Shown in pieces: positions 18,282-27,247 of a stretch of DNA of 51,734 bases (its first letter is position 1; the number at the start of each line of letters is the position of its first letter). The position numbers and the translations under genes are program-made. The stretch comes from a bacterium (GTDB lineage: Bacteria > Planctomycetota > SZUA-567), in assembly GCA_003245715.1 (NCBI GenBank), contig QKCJ01000050.1:1-51734 (forward strand), in the 5' to 3' direction. The notes beneath the pieces are model-generated. The model was not told the origin of the DNA and ran no database searches. It saw only the letters and a list, made by a program, of their open reading frames with translations.

Positions 18282-19556
18282 CTAGAAGACAAAGCCTTCC
18301 GGAATAACCGCATTCTTCGAGACGATGATAATACCGTCGCGGACATAAAAACGTCCCTGCGGATCATCATACTCGCTGACGTTATTACGGTTGACAAGCT
18401 GCACGCCACGGCCGATAGAGGCGTTCTTGTCAACAATCGCCCGCTTGAGGTATGCCCCTTCGCAGATACCGACAAAGCGGTCATGCTCTTCCTCGCCAGA
18501 CTGATAAAAGTCCGCACCCATGATATAAGACGCTTCGATATTGGCACCCGGCTGGACGCGTGTGCGCAGACCAATGAGTGAGTCACGAACCATACCGCCG
18601 TCGATGATGCTGCCGTCACAGAGCAGTGAAGACTCGACAGATGCGCGGTTGAGCTTTGCCCCGGGCAGGAATCGCGCGTGGGTGTAAAGCGGCATATAAG
18701 GGTCAAAGAGGTTAAACTTCGGCAGGGTATGCACAAGGTCAAGGTTAGCCTCGTAGAAAGCCTGAACAGTACCTATGTCAGCCCAGTAGCCATTGAAACA
18801 GAAGGCCTGCACGTGGCGCTCCTGAATAGCCTGCGGAATAATGTGCTTACCGAAGTCTGTCTGGGACGGATCACGGTGCAGCAGTTCATTCATGGCCTTA
18901 CCCTTGGCCATGTAAATACCCATACTGGCCAGAAACGGTCTCTTCTCCGCTTCAGCCGGTGAGAGGCCAAAGACAGTGGTGTCAACCATCATTGAGTTGA
19001 GTTCTTCATCAGTTGTCGGCTTTTCGGCAAACTGGATAATGCGGCCTGTCTCGTCAGTCTTGAGCAGTCCAAGCTCCGGAGCTTCCTCACGGGTAACCGG
19101 CTGCACGGCAATTGAGAAGTCGGCGTTAGCCTCGGCATGCACCTGCTTGAACTCGCGGTAATCCATGCGGTAGAGATGGTCACCGGAGAGAATCAGTATC
19201 GACTCCGGCATGCCCTTGTCTGAAAGATGCTTCCAGCTCTGGCGCACCGCGTCGGCAGTTCCCTGAAACCAGGTACCGCCCTCACGGGTCTGTTCGGCGG
19301 CGATGATATCAACAAAACCCTTTGAGAAAGCATCAAAACGGTAGGCGTTGGCGATATGACGGTTAAGACTTGCCGACTGGTACATGGTAAGAACAAAAAT
19401 CTGCACGATACCTGAATTAATACAGTTTGAAACCGGAACGTCAATCAGGCGATACTTACCGGCCAGCGGAACAGCGGGTTTACTCCGATCCATTGTCAGT
19501 GGAAACAACCTCGTACCTTTACCCCCGCCAAGAATAACCGCTACCGTCTTTCTCAT
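18282..19556 (-). CDS. glgC: Glucose-1-phosphate adenylyltransferase
   Basis: 424 residues, normal length. It makes ADP-glucose from ATP and glucose-1-phosphate, the control step of bacterial glycogen synthesis. The N-terminal nucleotide-binding GGGKGTRLFPLT, then KPAVPLAGKYRLIDVPVSNCINSGI, GTADAVRQSW and ILSGDHLYRMDY are complete. The C-terminal left-handed beta-helix region (repeated hydrophobic hexads ending in NAVIPEG) is full length. Start ATG has AAGGGGA upstream. Its product feeds glgA at 30400, 11 kb away on the other strand. The 196-base AT-rich gap upstream shows no strong promoter pair. Confidence 0.96.
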   Translation of the reverse strand: MRKTVAVILGGGKGTRLFPLTMDRSKPAVPLAGKYRLIDVPVSNCINSGIVQIFVLTMYQSASLNRHIANAYRFDAFSKGFVDIIAAEQTREGGTWFQGTADAVRQSWKHLSDKGMPESILILSGDHLYRMDYREFKQVHAEANADFSIAVQPVTREEAPELGLLKTDETGRIIQFAEKPTTDEELNSMMVDTTVFGLSPAEAEKRPFLASMGIYMAKGKAMNELLHRDPSQTDFGKHIIPQAIQERHVQAFCFNGYWADIGTVQAFYEANLDLVHTLPKFNLFDPYMPLYTHARFLPGAKLNRASVESSLLCDGSIIDGGMVRDSLIGLRTRVQPGANIEASYIMGADFYQSGEEEHDRFVGICEGAYLKRAIVDKNASIGRGVQLVNRNNVSEYDDPQGRFYVRDGIIIVSKNAVIPEGFVF

Positions 19557-19752
19557 TTGAACATCCCCTTGTTATGCAGACATTAAATACACAAAACGTA
19601 AAAATTGTTTTTTCCAGATTACTATTTTCTCAAAATATTAGCAACCTTATTATTAACAATTTTCTTCAAAAAAAGCGAATACTTCAAGTTTGCATATCGT
19701 TAGGCTGTCCTTTTTTTATTCACCTCAAGATTAAAAAGCGCTGCAACCATAT

Positions 19753-20334
19753 TCAAGCCCCGGGCTTAACCTCATCCACATGGCTGCTCTTCACCTTGAA
19801 GGAAATCTTTACTTTCTTTCCTTTCTTTAGTTGAATCTTTTGTGAAATCGGCGCGCTGAACCAGACCTCGGCCAGCGTTTTCTTTCCCTCCGCCACAAAC
19901 TGCTCCTGCTTGTTCACCTGCCAGAACTTGACCAGCCCCGCCTCATCCTTCTTGCTGAAATCCTCATTCTCAAGCTTTGCCCCGGCCACCTTAATCTCGT
20001 CATAGAAAATCCAGATCGGTTCAATTTTCTCCGTACCCTTGACCCGGTTCCACGTAGCCCTGAATGATAGCACCACCTCCCCGTCGGACTTGGGGGTAAA
20101 CCAGAACGTATACTTCTCCCACTTACCCTCCTTCAAAACCTTGCCGGTGAACTCAACATAATATTCTTTCTGCTGGTTCTTCCAGCCGGCATTATGCACA
20201 TCCCCCTGCGAACTCTTCCCTGGTATCAGAGTGATGAAATTCTCAATACCGTCAATATGCACAACAGGCTTATAGTCACTGCCCGCCAGAGCAAGTGTCC
20301 CCAGCAACAAAAACATGATAACTAAAGGTCTCAT
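19753..20334 (-). CDS. Exported protein, beta-rich, unknown function
   Basis: 193 residues from the ATG that follows AGGAGAGGG; the open frame extends 39 codons upstream without a signal and I exclude that part. Residues 1-17 are a signal peptide (ending LALAGS). The mature part is rich in Trp, Tyr and alternating hydrophobic residues, as in jelly-roll carbohydrate-binding modules (for example VVLSFRATWNR, PIWIFYDEIKVAGAKLENEDF), but no family is recognised. A palindrome, AAGCCC-C-GGGCTT, sits on its stop codon. It lies just downstream of the Rrf2 regulator but is separated from it by a terminator. Confidence 0.7.
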   Translation of the reverse strand: MRPLVIMFLLLGTLALAGSDYKPVVHIDGIENFITLIPGKSSQGDVHNAGWKNQQKEYYVEFTGKVLKEGKWEKYTFWFTPKSDGEVVLSFRATWNRVKGTEKIEPIWIFYDEIKVAGAKLENEDFSKKDEAGLVKFWQVNKQEQFVAEGKKTLAEVWFSAPISQKIQLKKGKKVKISFKVKSSHVDEVKPGA

Positions 20335-20472
20335 CTTCCCTCTCCTCATCAACAACACCTCTTCAAAAGCAAAACCGCCCCTACTATTCCAAACCGCTTG
20401 TTTGAAACGCAACATACATATTATTAACGCAGCCCGCCCCGAAACGTTCATATTAGAGCGTGTCGTCCCGAC

Positions 20473-20504
20473 AAAAAAAACAGCACCGCCTTTACGGCAG
20501 TGCT
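20473..20504 (-). terminator. Rho-independent terminator after the Rrf2 regulator
   Basis: On the minus strand AGCACTGCC pairs with GGCGGTGCT over 9 bases (one G-U) around GTAAA, followed by G and eight T residues. Confidence 0.85.
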
Positions 20505-20544
20505 ATTGGAAAATTCTGTTTATAAACTTGGCAGATCAGGGAAA

Positions 20545-20937
20545 TCAGATGATGTCGGCGATGGTTATTCCCGAAAACTCCTGCTCGATTTTTTCCTGAA
20601 TAACCAGAAGCTTCGGGTGAAGCTTACAGAAAGTGGTCCGATCACAGGCTTCCCGGTCGCGCAGACAGAGATTAAACCCCGAACCCTTGCTTGAAACGGC
20701 ACAGAAGATATCCAGCAAACTTATCTTGTCAGCATCCTTAGCCAGCAGAAATCCTCCGCGATTGCCACGTTTGCTGATTAAAATGTTTTTCTTCACAAGC
20801 ACCAGGGATATCTTGCGCAAAAACCGGTAAGGAATCCCCATTTCCTCAGAGATATTTATTGCAGAAACAAGATTGCCAGCTCCACTGGCTACCGCTTGCA
20901 CAATGCGTATTGCGTAATCAACTTCCCGAGATATCAT
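20545..20937 (-). CDS. Rrf2-family transcriptional regulator, IscR-like
   Basis: 130 residues, a normal length. The N-terminal winged helix-turn-helix begins MISREVDYAIRIV and contains the wing KRGNRGGFLLAK (about residues 56-67). Three cysteines, Cys91, Cys98 and Cys104, plus His107 are placed almost as the [2Fe-2S] ligands of E. coli IscR (Cys92, 98, 104, His107), so it may sense iron-sulfur status, redox or nitric oxide; this is inference. No isc or suf genes are adjacent. It has its own strong promoter, a palindrome just upstream of the -35 and its own terminator, so it is a monocistronic, possibly self-regulated gene. Confidence 0.9.
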   Translation of the reverse strand: MISREVDYAIRIVQAVASGAGNLVSAINISEEMGIPYRFLRKISLVLVKKNILISKRGNRGGFLLAKDADKISLLDIFCAVSSKGSGFNLCLRDREACDRTTFCKLHPKLLVIQEKIEQEFSGITIADII

Positions 20938-20977
20938 TTAAACTCCCGTACTTTACATACCGCGCTCAACAATGCCG

Positions 20978-21005
20978 ATTATAGAGTATTTACTACCTGT
21001 GTAAA
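20978..21005 (-). promoter_or_regulatory. Strong promoter of the Rrf2 regulator
   Basis: Minus strand TTTACA (21000-21005), 16-base spacer, TATAAT (20978-20983), about 40 bases before the start codon. Confidence 0.8.
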
Positions 21006-21022
21006 GTCCTTTTCAGGACTTT
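21003..21022. promoter_or_regulatory. Palindrome overlapping the Rrf2 promoter -35 (candidate operator)
   Basis: AAAGTCC (21003-21009) and GGACTTT (21016-21022) form a perfect 7-base inverted repeat with a 6-base centre. It overlaps the -35 and lies between that promoter and the fabF terminator. Confidence 0.5.
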
Positions 21023-21057
21023 AAATAAAAACGGGATCCCGCAACGCAGGACCCCGT
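21022..21057 (-). terminator. Rho-independent terminator after fabF
   Basis: Minus strand: a 12-base stem (21046-21057 with 21031-21042, two G-U pairs), loop GTT, then TTTTTATTT. It ends the fatty-acid cluster. Confidence 0.85.
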
Positions 21058-21081
21058 CTGGAAAATCTTCAAAACCGATTA

Positions 21082-22350
21082 CTACCCTTCGTATTTACCG
21101 ATGAGCAGCGATACGTTGTGGCCGCCAAAACCAAGTGAGTTGGACATTGCAAACCTGACATCACGCTTTCTGGCCTGATTCGGCGTATAATCAAGATCAC
21201 ATTCAGGATCTGGAGTTTCATAATTGATAGTCGGAGGAATAATCCCGTTCTTGATTGCAAGCGCAGCAAAACCAAGCTCAACCCCGCCAGCCGCACCCAG
21301 CATATGGCCGGTACAACCCTTGGTTGAACTGATTGAAACCTTACGCGCATTCTCCTCACCGAGCGCCAGTTTGATGCCGGCAGTCTCAGAGCGGTCATTA
21401 AACGGAGTGGAAGTACCGTGGGCATTGATATAATCAATCTGATCCGCACCGACCTCACCCTGTTCCATGGCAATCTTCATGGCGCGGGCAATACCTTCAC
21501 CGTTCTCGCTCGGGGCGGTAATGTGTGAAGCGTCATCAGTAAAACCGTAACCGAGAACTTCCGCGTAAATGGTCGCACCGCGGGCCTTGGCGTGTTCGAG
21601 TTCCTCAAGAATAACCGCACCTGCACCCTCACCCATGACAAAACCATCGCGGTTCTTGTCAAACGGACGGCTGGCGCGTTTGGGATCGTCATTACGGGTT
21701 GAAAGTGCCTTCATGTTGGCAAAGCCACCAAGCCCCATAATACCGATACCCGCCTCACTGCCACCGGCAAACACCAGGTCAGCATCACCGACCTGAATGT
21801 GGCGGAAAGCAAGGCCGATTGCGTGTGAACCGGAAGCACACGCAGTAACCGGTGCGTAGTTGATACCCTTGAGACCGAACTCAATGGCAATCTGCCCACA
21901 ACCGGCATTGACCATCAGCAGCGGCACGCTGAATGGTGAAATTCGTGACGGACCCTTCTCAACAAAGCGCATCAGCTGCGACTCAACTGAGAGGATACCA
22001 CCGATACCACTGGCAAAGACTGAACCGCAACGCTCAAGGTTAAGCTTGTCCAATTCAAGCTTGGCGTCTTCTTTGGCAAGGTTGGCAGCCGCCACGGTAA
22101 AGTGGACGAACTTGTCAAGACGGCGTGAATCACGCGGCTGAATCCAGCGCGAGATGTCGAAGTCCTTAACCTCACAACCAAAGTGAACCGGGAAACCCGA
22201 GTGGTCAACCTCAATACCTTTAAATTCCGCTGCTCCGCTGACCCCTTCAAGAACCGCGTTCCAGCTTTCCTGCGTGCCGATACCAACCGGTGTGACAAGA
22301 CCGACACCAGTAAGCACAACCCGTCTGCATTCTATTGTTTTCTTTGCCAT
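21082..22350 (-). CDS. fabF: 3-oxoacyl-[acyl-carrier-protein] synthase II
   Basis: 422 residues, normal length. It condenses malonyl-ACP with acyl-ACP in chain elongation. The catalytic Cys is in VTACASGSHAIG and the two His are in NAHGTSTPFND and GCTGHMLGAAGG. The start is preceded only by a weak site (GGAAG some 16 bases away). Last gene of the fab cluster, 139 bases after acpP, closed by a strong terminator. Confidence 0.96.
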   Translation of the reverse strand: MAKKTIECRRVVLTGVGLVTPVGIGTQESWNAVLEGVSGAAEFKGIEVDHSGFPVHFGCEVKDFDISRWIQPRDSRRLDKFVHFTVAAANLAKEDAKLELDKLNLERCGSVFASGIGGILSVESQLMRFVEKGPSRISPFSVPLLMVNAGCGQIAIEFGLKGINYAPVTACASGSHAIGLAFRHIQVGDADLVFAGGSEAGIGIMGLGGFANMKALSTRNDDPKRASRPFDKNRDGFVMGEGAGAVILEELEHAKARGATIYAEVLGYGFTDDASHITAPSENGEGIARAMKIAMEQGEVGADQIDYINAHGTSTPFNDRSETAGIKLALGEENARKVSISSTKGCTGHMLGAAGGVELGFAALAIKNGIIPPTINYETPDPECDLDYTPNQARKRDVRFAMSNSLGFGGHNVSLLIGKYEG

Positions 22351-22489
22351 AATTTTTTATCTAATACTTCCAATTTAACACCGGAGGCAGATATTGCCGT
22401 TGCGCCCTGAAGGGGGTACTCATCCCCCATCACGCCCCACAACAACCCGCTCTCCGGTGAATAATGTTAATCAGAACCTGGAATTTGCC

Positions 22490-22732
22490 TTAGTTATTGA
22501 CAAGACCGTCAATGAAGTCGATGATGTCGCCAACTGTTGCTGGGGGCTCACCGTCTTCAGGAACTTCAATATCGAATTCGTCTTCGAATTCCATGGTCAA
22601 TTCAGCGATATCAAGGCTGTCTGCGTTGAGATCGTCTACAAATGATGTTTCGCGTGACACCTTGTCACGTTCAGCCTGAAGCTGGTCACAAATGATGTCG
22701 ATGACTTTGGCTTCGATTTCTCCCTTGGTCAT
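22490..22732 (-). CDS. acpP: Acyl carrier protein
   Basis: 80 residues, very acidic, four-helix type. The Ser that receives 4'-phosphopantetheine is in DDLNADSLDIAEL (about residue 39). It carries growing acyl chains for the Fab enzymes around it. RBS AGGATT lies 6 bases before the ATG. It has its own consensus promoter upstream, which suits a protein needed in large amounts. Confidence 0.96.
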   Translation of the reverse strand: MTKGEIEAKVIDIICDQLQAERDKVSRETSFVDDLNADSLDIAELTMEFEDEFDIEVPEDGEPPATVGDIIDFIDGLVNN

Positions 22733-22819
22733 ATTTTAATCCTTTTCTTTCTTAAGATCCCCAAAAGCGGAACTAACAAAATTTTTACAAAAAACTATAA
22801 TAAAACACAATTTCGCGGA

Positions 22820-22847
22820 ATTATACAGATTTGGCCTGCACTGTCAA
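22820..22847 (-). promoter_or_regulatory. Consensus promoter before acpP
   Basis: Minus strand TTGACA (22842-22847), 16-base spacer, TATAAT (22820-22825): both hexamers match consensus exactly. It lies in the 174-base AT-rich gap after fabG. Confidence 0.85.
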
Positions 22848-22906
22848 TTTTAATTAAGCACTTTTAATCAGTTATTTTCCCAAATAACCAGCACAAAAGG
22901 GCTTAA

Positions 22907-23644
22907 CTACATAACCATACCACCGTCAACCTTGATAACCTCACCGGTAATATAGCTTGATTCATCAGAAGCAAGGAAATTAACCGCCTTGGCAACATCT
23001 TCAGGCTGACCAAGACTGCCAAGCGGAATGAAAGCAAGCATCTTGTCCTTGACCTCGTCTGAAAGCTTGTCAGTCATTGCGGTCTGAATATAACCCGGAG
23101 CAACCGCGTTACAACGAACGCCGCGACCGCTGTATTCCTTGGCGATAGTCTTGGAAAGAGCAATCACGCCGCCCTTTGAAGCCGCGTAGTTGGCCTGACC
23201 GGCGTTACCCATAATACCGATAACTGAAGCGATATTAACAATAGAACCGCCGCGCTGCTTGGCCATGATCTTGGCGACAGCCTTTGAGCAGAGGAAGACA
23301 CCCTTGAGGTTGATATTGAGAACGAAATCAAAGTCCTCTTCCTTCATGCGCATCATCAAGTTGTCACGGGTGACACCTGCGTTGTTTACAAGTACGTCAA
23401 TCGTGCCGAACTCATCCTTGACCGCAGCAACCGCCGCGTCAATTGCAGCACTGTCAGTTACGTTAACAGAAGCACCCGTAGCCTTGACGCCGAACTCGGC
23501 AGCAATCTTGGCAGCAGTTTCCTTGGCTGCGTCTTCCATCACGTCCCAGATAATAACATTGGCACCGTTACCAGCCAGCTTACGCGCGATTGCCTCACCA
23601 ATACCACGTGCGCCGCCTGTAACAATTGCATTCTTACCCTTCAT
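22907..23644 (-). CDS. fabG: 3-oxoacyl-[acyl-carrier-protein] reductase
   Basis: 245 residues from the ATG with GGTGGAGAG upstream; an in-frame GTG four codons earlier overlaps that site and is unlikely. It is an SDR enzyme that reduces 3-oxoacyl-ACP with NADPH. The cofactor motif TGGARGIGEAIA, NNAG, the catalytic Ser in SVIGIMG and the YAASK pair (Tyr and Lys) are present, as is a C-terminal DGGMVM. It sits between fabD and acpP. Confidence 0.96.
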   Translation of the reverse strand: MKGKNAIVTGGARGIGEAIARKLAGNGANVIIWDVMEDAAKETAAKIAAEFGVKATGASVNVTDSAAIDAAVAAVKDEFGTIDVLVNNAGVTRDNLMMRMKEEDFDFVLNINLKGVFLCSKAVAKIMAKQRGGSIVNIASVIGIMGNAGQANYAASKGGVIALSKTIAKEYSGRGVRCNAVAPGYIQTAMTDKLSDEVKDKMLAFIPLGSLGQPEDVAKAVNFLASDESSYITGEVIKVDGGMVM

Positions 23645-23736
23645 TCTTCTCTCCACCTTATCCTGCTTCTTTATATCTTTTAATTTTCAACTGCACACTA
23701 TTTTCAATTCTGATAACCGCCCAACCGGCAGAAAAC

Positions 23737-24669
23737 CTACTGATCCTGCAGATGCTCAACAACCGCCAGACTGTTAACGCTTGTCACATCACAATCCTTG
23801 TCAATGCGCTTCATCAGCCCCTGACAGACCTTACCCGGACCGCATTCATAGAAGATCTTGTCGCCACCGGCAGACGCAACCTGCATTGACTGTGTCCAGC
23901 GAACCGGACTTACCAGCTGCCTGGCCAGTGACTCGCGAATCTCCTCAGCATCCTTCAGCACCTTCGCATCGGCGTTATTGACAAATCGACCCTCAAACTC
24001 ACGGATCGGCACTTCCCTGAGAGCTTCCGCCAACCCTTCACGCGCCGGCTCCATAATCGGTGAATGGAAAGCCGCGCTCACATTAAGTGGCAACGCACGC
24101 TTTGCGCCAGCTTCCTTGGCAAGCTCCATCGCCTTTTCAAGCGCCTTGGTCTCGCCAGAGATAACCAGCTGCCCCGGACAGTTATAGTTCGCCGGAACAA
24201 CCACGCCAAACTCCGAAGCATCCTCACAGACACGCTCAACCAGCACATCATCAAGGCCGATCACAGACACCATGCCCGTATCCTTGCCCTCACCAGCCTG
24301 CTCCATGAGCTGACCACGCTTGCGCACCAGCTGCACCGCGTCAGCAAAATCCATCGCGCCCAAAGAAACCAGCGCCGTGTATTCGCCAAGTGAGAGACCC
24401 GCCGCACCCGAAACTTCGACATTGCAACGCTCTCTTAAAGTCTCAAAGAGGGCAAGCGAAGAAACCAGCAGCGCCGGCTGACAATTCTCGGTGCGCGCCA
24501 GAACATCCTCGTCACCGTTAAAAACCAAATCCGAGAGGCTGAAACCCAAAACTTCGTCAGCTTCCTCAAACAGACTCTTGGCATAACCACCTGCTTCAAA
24601 GCAGTCCTTGGCCATTCCAATAATCTGCGCTCCCTGTCCCGGGAAAAGGAAAAAACCGCTGATATTCAT
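23737..24669 (-). CDS. fabD: Malonyl CoA-acyl carrier protein transacylase
   Basis: 310 residues, normal length. It moves malonyl from CoA to ACP. The N-terminal FLFPGQGAQ motif and the catalytic Ser in GLSLGEYTALV are present; the residue before the Ser is Leu where E. coli has His (GHSLGE), a substitution also known in other FabDs. The second catalytic His lies in AAFHSPIM. The start has AGGGGAG upstream. It follows fabH after 152 bases. Confidence 0.95.
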   Translation of the reverse strand: MNISGFFLFPGQGAQIIGMAKDCFEAGGYAKSLFEEADEVLGFSLSDLVFNGDEDVLARTENCQPALLVSSLALFETLRERCNVEVSGAAGLSLGEYTALVSLGAMDFADAVQLVRKRGQLMEQAGEGKDTGMVSVIGLDDVLVERVCEDASEFGVVVPANYNCPGQLVISGETKALEKAMELAKEAGAKRALPLNVSAAFHSPIMEPAREGLAEALREVPIREFEGRFVNNADAKVLKDAEEIRESLARQLVSPVRWTQSMQVASAGGDKIFYECGPGKVCQGLMKRIDKDCDVTSVNSLAVVEHLQDQ

Positions 24670-24821
24670 TTATCACTCCCCTGAGTTATCAATAAAATTC
24701 ACCGTTAGTTAAATTCCGCCTCAACCAAACCGCCAATATCCAGATAAAGCACCGCTCAAACCAGCCCTGGCAGCCCCCCGCCAACGAACCAGCCAGCTAA
24801 GCACCCCGCACAAGAAAAGCA

Positions 24822-25823
24822 CTACCAGCGGATAAGCGCACTCGCCCAGGTCAGGCCGCCGCCGAAGGTGACAAGACTGATCAGATCGCCCTTCTTGAGG
24901 AAGCCCTGACGGCTTGCTTCGTCAATGGCAATCGGAATAGTCGCAGCACTGGTATTGCCGTACTTGTCCAGATTGATGAAGATCTTCTCCATCGGAATAT
25001 CAAGACGCTTTGCGGCACTCTCGATAATACGCGCATTCATCTGGTGCGGAATAACAACATCAATATCTTCACGCTTGAGGTTACAACGCTCAAGTGATTC
25101 ATCAACCAGACGCACAATCCTTGAAACAGCCTTCTTGAAGACCGCACGCCCTTCAATGTGCATATAATTCTGACGCTTTTCAAGCATCTCGATACTTGGC
25201 GGATTAAGACTACCACCACCCGGCAGAATCAGCAGATCACCCTCACTGCCGTCACTGGCCATGTGCGTATCAAGGATACAGCCGTCATCCTCACCAGACG
25301 AAGGGCTGAGAATTGCCGCACCCGCACCGTCACCAAAGAGAATACATGAACCGCGATCCTGATAATCGGTAAAGCGGGTCAGCACCTCGGCACCAAGTAC
25401 GAGGATATTATCAACCACGCCACTGGCAATCTGGGTCTTGGCCATTGAGAGGCCGTAAATAAAACCGCTGCAGGCCGCCGCCAGATCAAACGCCGGAATC
25501 TCGCGCGCACCGATAGCATGCTGCACGCGGCAGGCAGTTGACGGGAAAATCGTATCCGGAGTAACAGTCGCAACAATAATCATATCAAGATCAGTTGCTT
25601 CCATTCCCGCATTCTCAAGCGCACTTCTGGCCGCTTCAATACAGAGATCACTCGTAGCCTGGTCGTCAGCGGCAACACGTCGTTCGTGCATGCCTGTACG
25701 CTGTACGATCCATTCATCGTTAGTATCAACCATCTTCTCAAGGTCGAAATTGGTAAGACGTTTCTCCGGCAAATAACAGCCTGTTCCAACAATCTTGACA
25801 TTTCTTAATCTTGGAGCGCTCAA
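24822..25823 (-). CDS. fabH: 3-oxoacyl-[acyl-carrier-protein] synthase III
   Basis: 333 residues. It starts fatty-acid synthesis by condensing acetyl-CoA (or a branched acyl-CoA) with malonyl-ACP. The triad is visible: Cys in AACSGFIYGL (about residue 116), His in IPHQMNARII and Asn in KYGNTSAATIPIA. The N-terminal YLPEKRLTNFDLEKMVDTNDEWI is typical. It follows plsX after about 23 bases, so they are cotranscribed. Confidence 0.96.
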   Translation of the reverse strand: MSAPRLRNVKIVGTGCYLPEKRLTNFDLEKMVDTNDEWIVQRTGMHERRVAADDQATSDLCIEAARSALENAGMEATDLDMIIVATVTPDTIFPSTACRVQHAIGAREIPAFDLAAACSGFIYGLSMAKTQIASGVVDNILVLGAEVLTRFTDYQDRGSCILFGDGAGAAILSPSSGEDDGCILDTHMASDGSEGDLLILPGGGSLNPPSIEMLEKRQNYMHIEGRAVFKKAVSRIVRLVDESLERCNLKREDIDVVIPHQMNARIIESAAKRLDIPMEKIFINLDKYGNTSAATIPIAIDEASRQGFLKKGDLISLVTFGGGLTWASALIRW

Positions 25824-25846
25824 TGTATATTCCTTATCTATAACTA

Positions 25847-26884
25847 TCAGTTCTCTGACTCTTCATCCTGGTCCATCTTGTCATGCAAAATCGCAGTCTG
25901 CTCGGCAATCAGGCTAATCAGGTCCGCACGCACACATAACCGCGCATTCTTCAGCGCATTATACACTCCCCGCGCCTTACTTGAACCATGCCCGATCAGA
26001 CAGATCCCGTTAATGCCCAGAAGCGGCATACCGCCATAAGTATCCGGCGCTCCACGCTCGCGGGCATAATTAAAGCCCTTCTTGGCAAGGAAACCACCGA
26101 TCTTCGAGAACAGCCCGCCAGTCATGATACCGTGGCGCAACCAGCCACTCATCGCCTTCACCACGCCCTCAGAACACTTGAGCATCGCATTGCCGACAAA
26201 GCCATCGCAGACAATAACGTCACACGAGCCGTTCCACATATCCCGGCCCTCGACATTACCGATAAAATTAACCGGCGCCTTCTCCAGCAGCTCAAAGGCT
26301 TCATTAACTACCGCATTACCCTTACCCCGCTCCTCGCCGACATTGAGGATACCGACGCGCGGCTCCTTGACGCCGAAAATTTTCTGCGAGTAGACAGAGC
26401 ACATAATGCCATAATCCGCAAGGTGCTTGGGCTTGCAGTTGATATTGGCCCCCATATCGCAGACCATGCAGAAACTGTCAAGACCGCTCGGGATAGTCAC
26501 CGCAATCCCCGAACGCTTCACACCCTTTATGTGCCGCAGCCCGAGCGTCGCCGCCCCGACCGCCGCCGTGGTATTGCCAAGTGCGATCATCGCATCCGCA
26601 TTACCACTCCTGACCGTCTCAACCAATTTGATGATCGAGCTGTCTTTCTTTTCCTTGATAGCCTCGAACTTGTCCCCCATTTCCACAACCTGGGTACAGT
26701 GGACAATTTCAATACGAGGATGGTCCTCAGGCAGACCCGCTTTTTTCATGGCCGGCAGAAGCTTGTCGCGGTCGCCAACCATTACCACCGTGGCATCCTC
26801 AAAATCCTTGAGCCACTCATTTACTCCGAGAACAATCGGCGCACATCCCCGGTCATTACCCATGGCATCAATCGCCAGACGCAT
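25847..26884 (-). CDS. plsX: Phosphate acyltransferase
   Basis: 345 residues from the ATG that has AGGGGG upstream and gives the canonical start MRLAIDAMGNDRG; 19 more in-frame codons upstream are Cys-rich and probably untranslated. PlsX makes acyl-phosphate from acyl-ACP for PlsY, linking fatty-acid and phospholipid synthesis at the inner membrane. The ALGNTTAAVGAA, VCDMGANINCKPKHL and GFVGNAMLKCSEG motifs are present. It follows rpmF in the common rpmF-plsX-fabH order, but a terminator hairpin lies between them. Confidence 0.94.
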   Translation of the reverse strand: MRLAIDAMGNDRGCAPIVLGVNEWLKDFEDATVVMVGDRDKLLPAMKKAGLPEDHPRIEIVHCTQVVEMGDKFEAIKEKKDSSIIKLVETVRSGNADAMIALGNTTAAVGAATLGLRHIKGVKRSGIAVTIPSGLDSFCMVCDMGANINCKPKHLADYGIMCSVYSQKIFGVKEPRVGILNVGEERGKGNAVVNEAFELLEKAPVNFIGNVEGRDMWNGSCDVIVCDGFVGNAMLKCSEGVVKAMSGWLRHGIMTGGLFSKIGGFLAKKGFNYARERGAPDTYGGMPLLGINGICLIGHGSSKARGVYNALKNARLCVRADLISLIAEQTAILHDKMDQDEESEN

Positions 26885-26977
26885 ATATTCCCCCTGCTGA
26901 CAAGAACCATTACACCTGCTATTTTCACAATTGCAGGCCAAGTCTCAAGCTTTTATTCAACAAAAGTTGAAATTTCA

Positions 26978-27016
26978 TAAAAAAAACCGCGTCTGCTGCC
27001 CTCAGACAACAGACGC
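26978..27016 (-). terminator. Terminator or attenuator between rpmF and plsX
   Basis: Minus strand: a stem of about 12 bases with outer GCGTCTG/CAGACGC (26989-27016), then GG and a run of eight T. It starts 11 bases after the rpmF stop codon, so plsX-fab expression would depend on read-through or another promoter. Confidence 0.8.
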
Positions 27017-27026
27017 TAAGCTCTGT

Positions 27027-27209
27027 TTAGTAAGCCTCAACCTCGATCTTTTTCTCACCCTTGTAGTGACCGCAAACATCGCAAACGCAGTGCGGAAGCT
27101 TCGGTGAGTTGCAACGTGGGCATTCTGTAGCGATTGCCGCGGTCATTGCGTGATGAGAACGACGCTGACGTTTCTTCATCTTACTGGTCTTATGACGTGG
27201 TACTGCCAT
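27027..27209 (-). CDS. rpmF: 50S ribosomal protein L32
   Basis: 60 residues. The basic N-terminus (AVPRHKTSKMKKRQRRSHHA) and the two CxxC knuckles (CPRC, CDVC) that bind zinc mark bL32. RBS GAGGAG lies 7 bases before the ATG. The usual upstream gene yceD is absent. The cluster rpmF-plsX-fab couples ribosome and lipid synthesis in many bacteria. Confidence 0.96.
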   Translation of the reverse strand: MAVPRHKTSKMKKRQRRSHHAMTAAIATECPRCNSPKLPHCVCDVCGHYKGEKKIEVEAY

Positions 27210-27247
27210 GATTAACTCCTCATTGTATATTAAAAAACATTTTCCAA

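Noticed and set aside
19747..19765. AAGCCCCGGGCTT palindrome as a terminator at 19753
   Set aside because: It overlaps the stop codon, has too small a loop and no following T-run on the minus strand.
23737..24669. FabD with Leu instead of His next to the catalytic Ser as a dead enzyme
   Set aside because: This substitution occurs in other active-looking FabDs, and the other catalytic His (AAFHSPIM) is intact.
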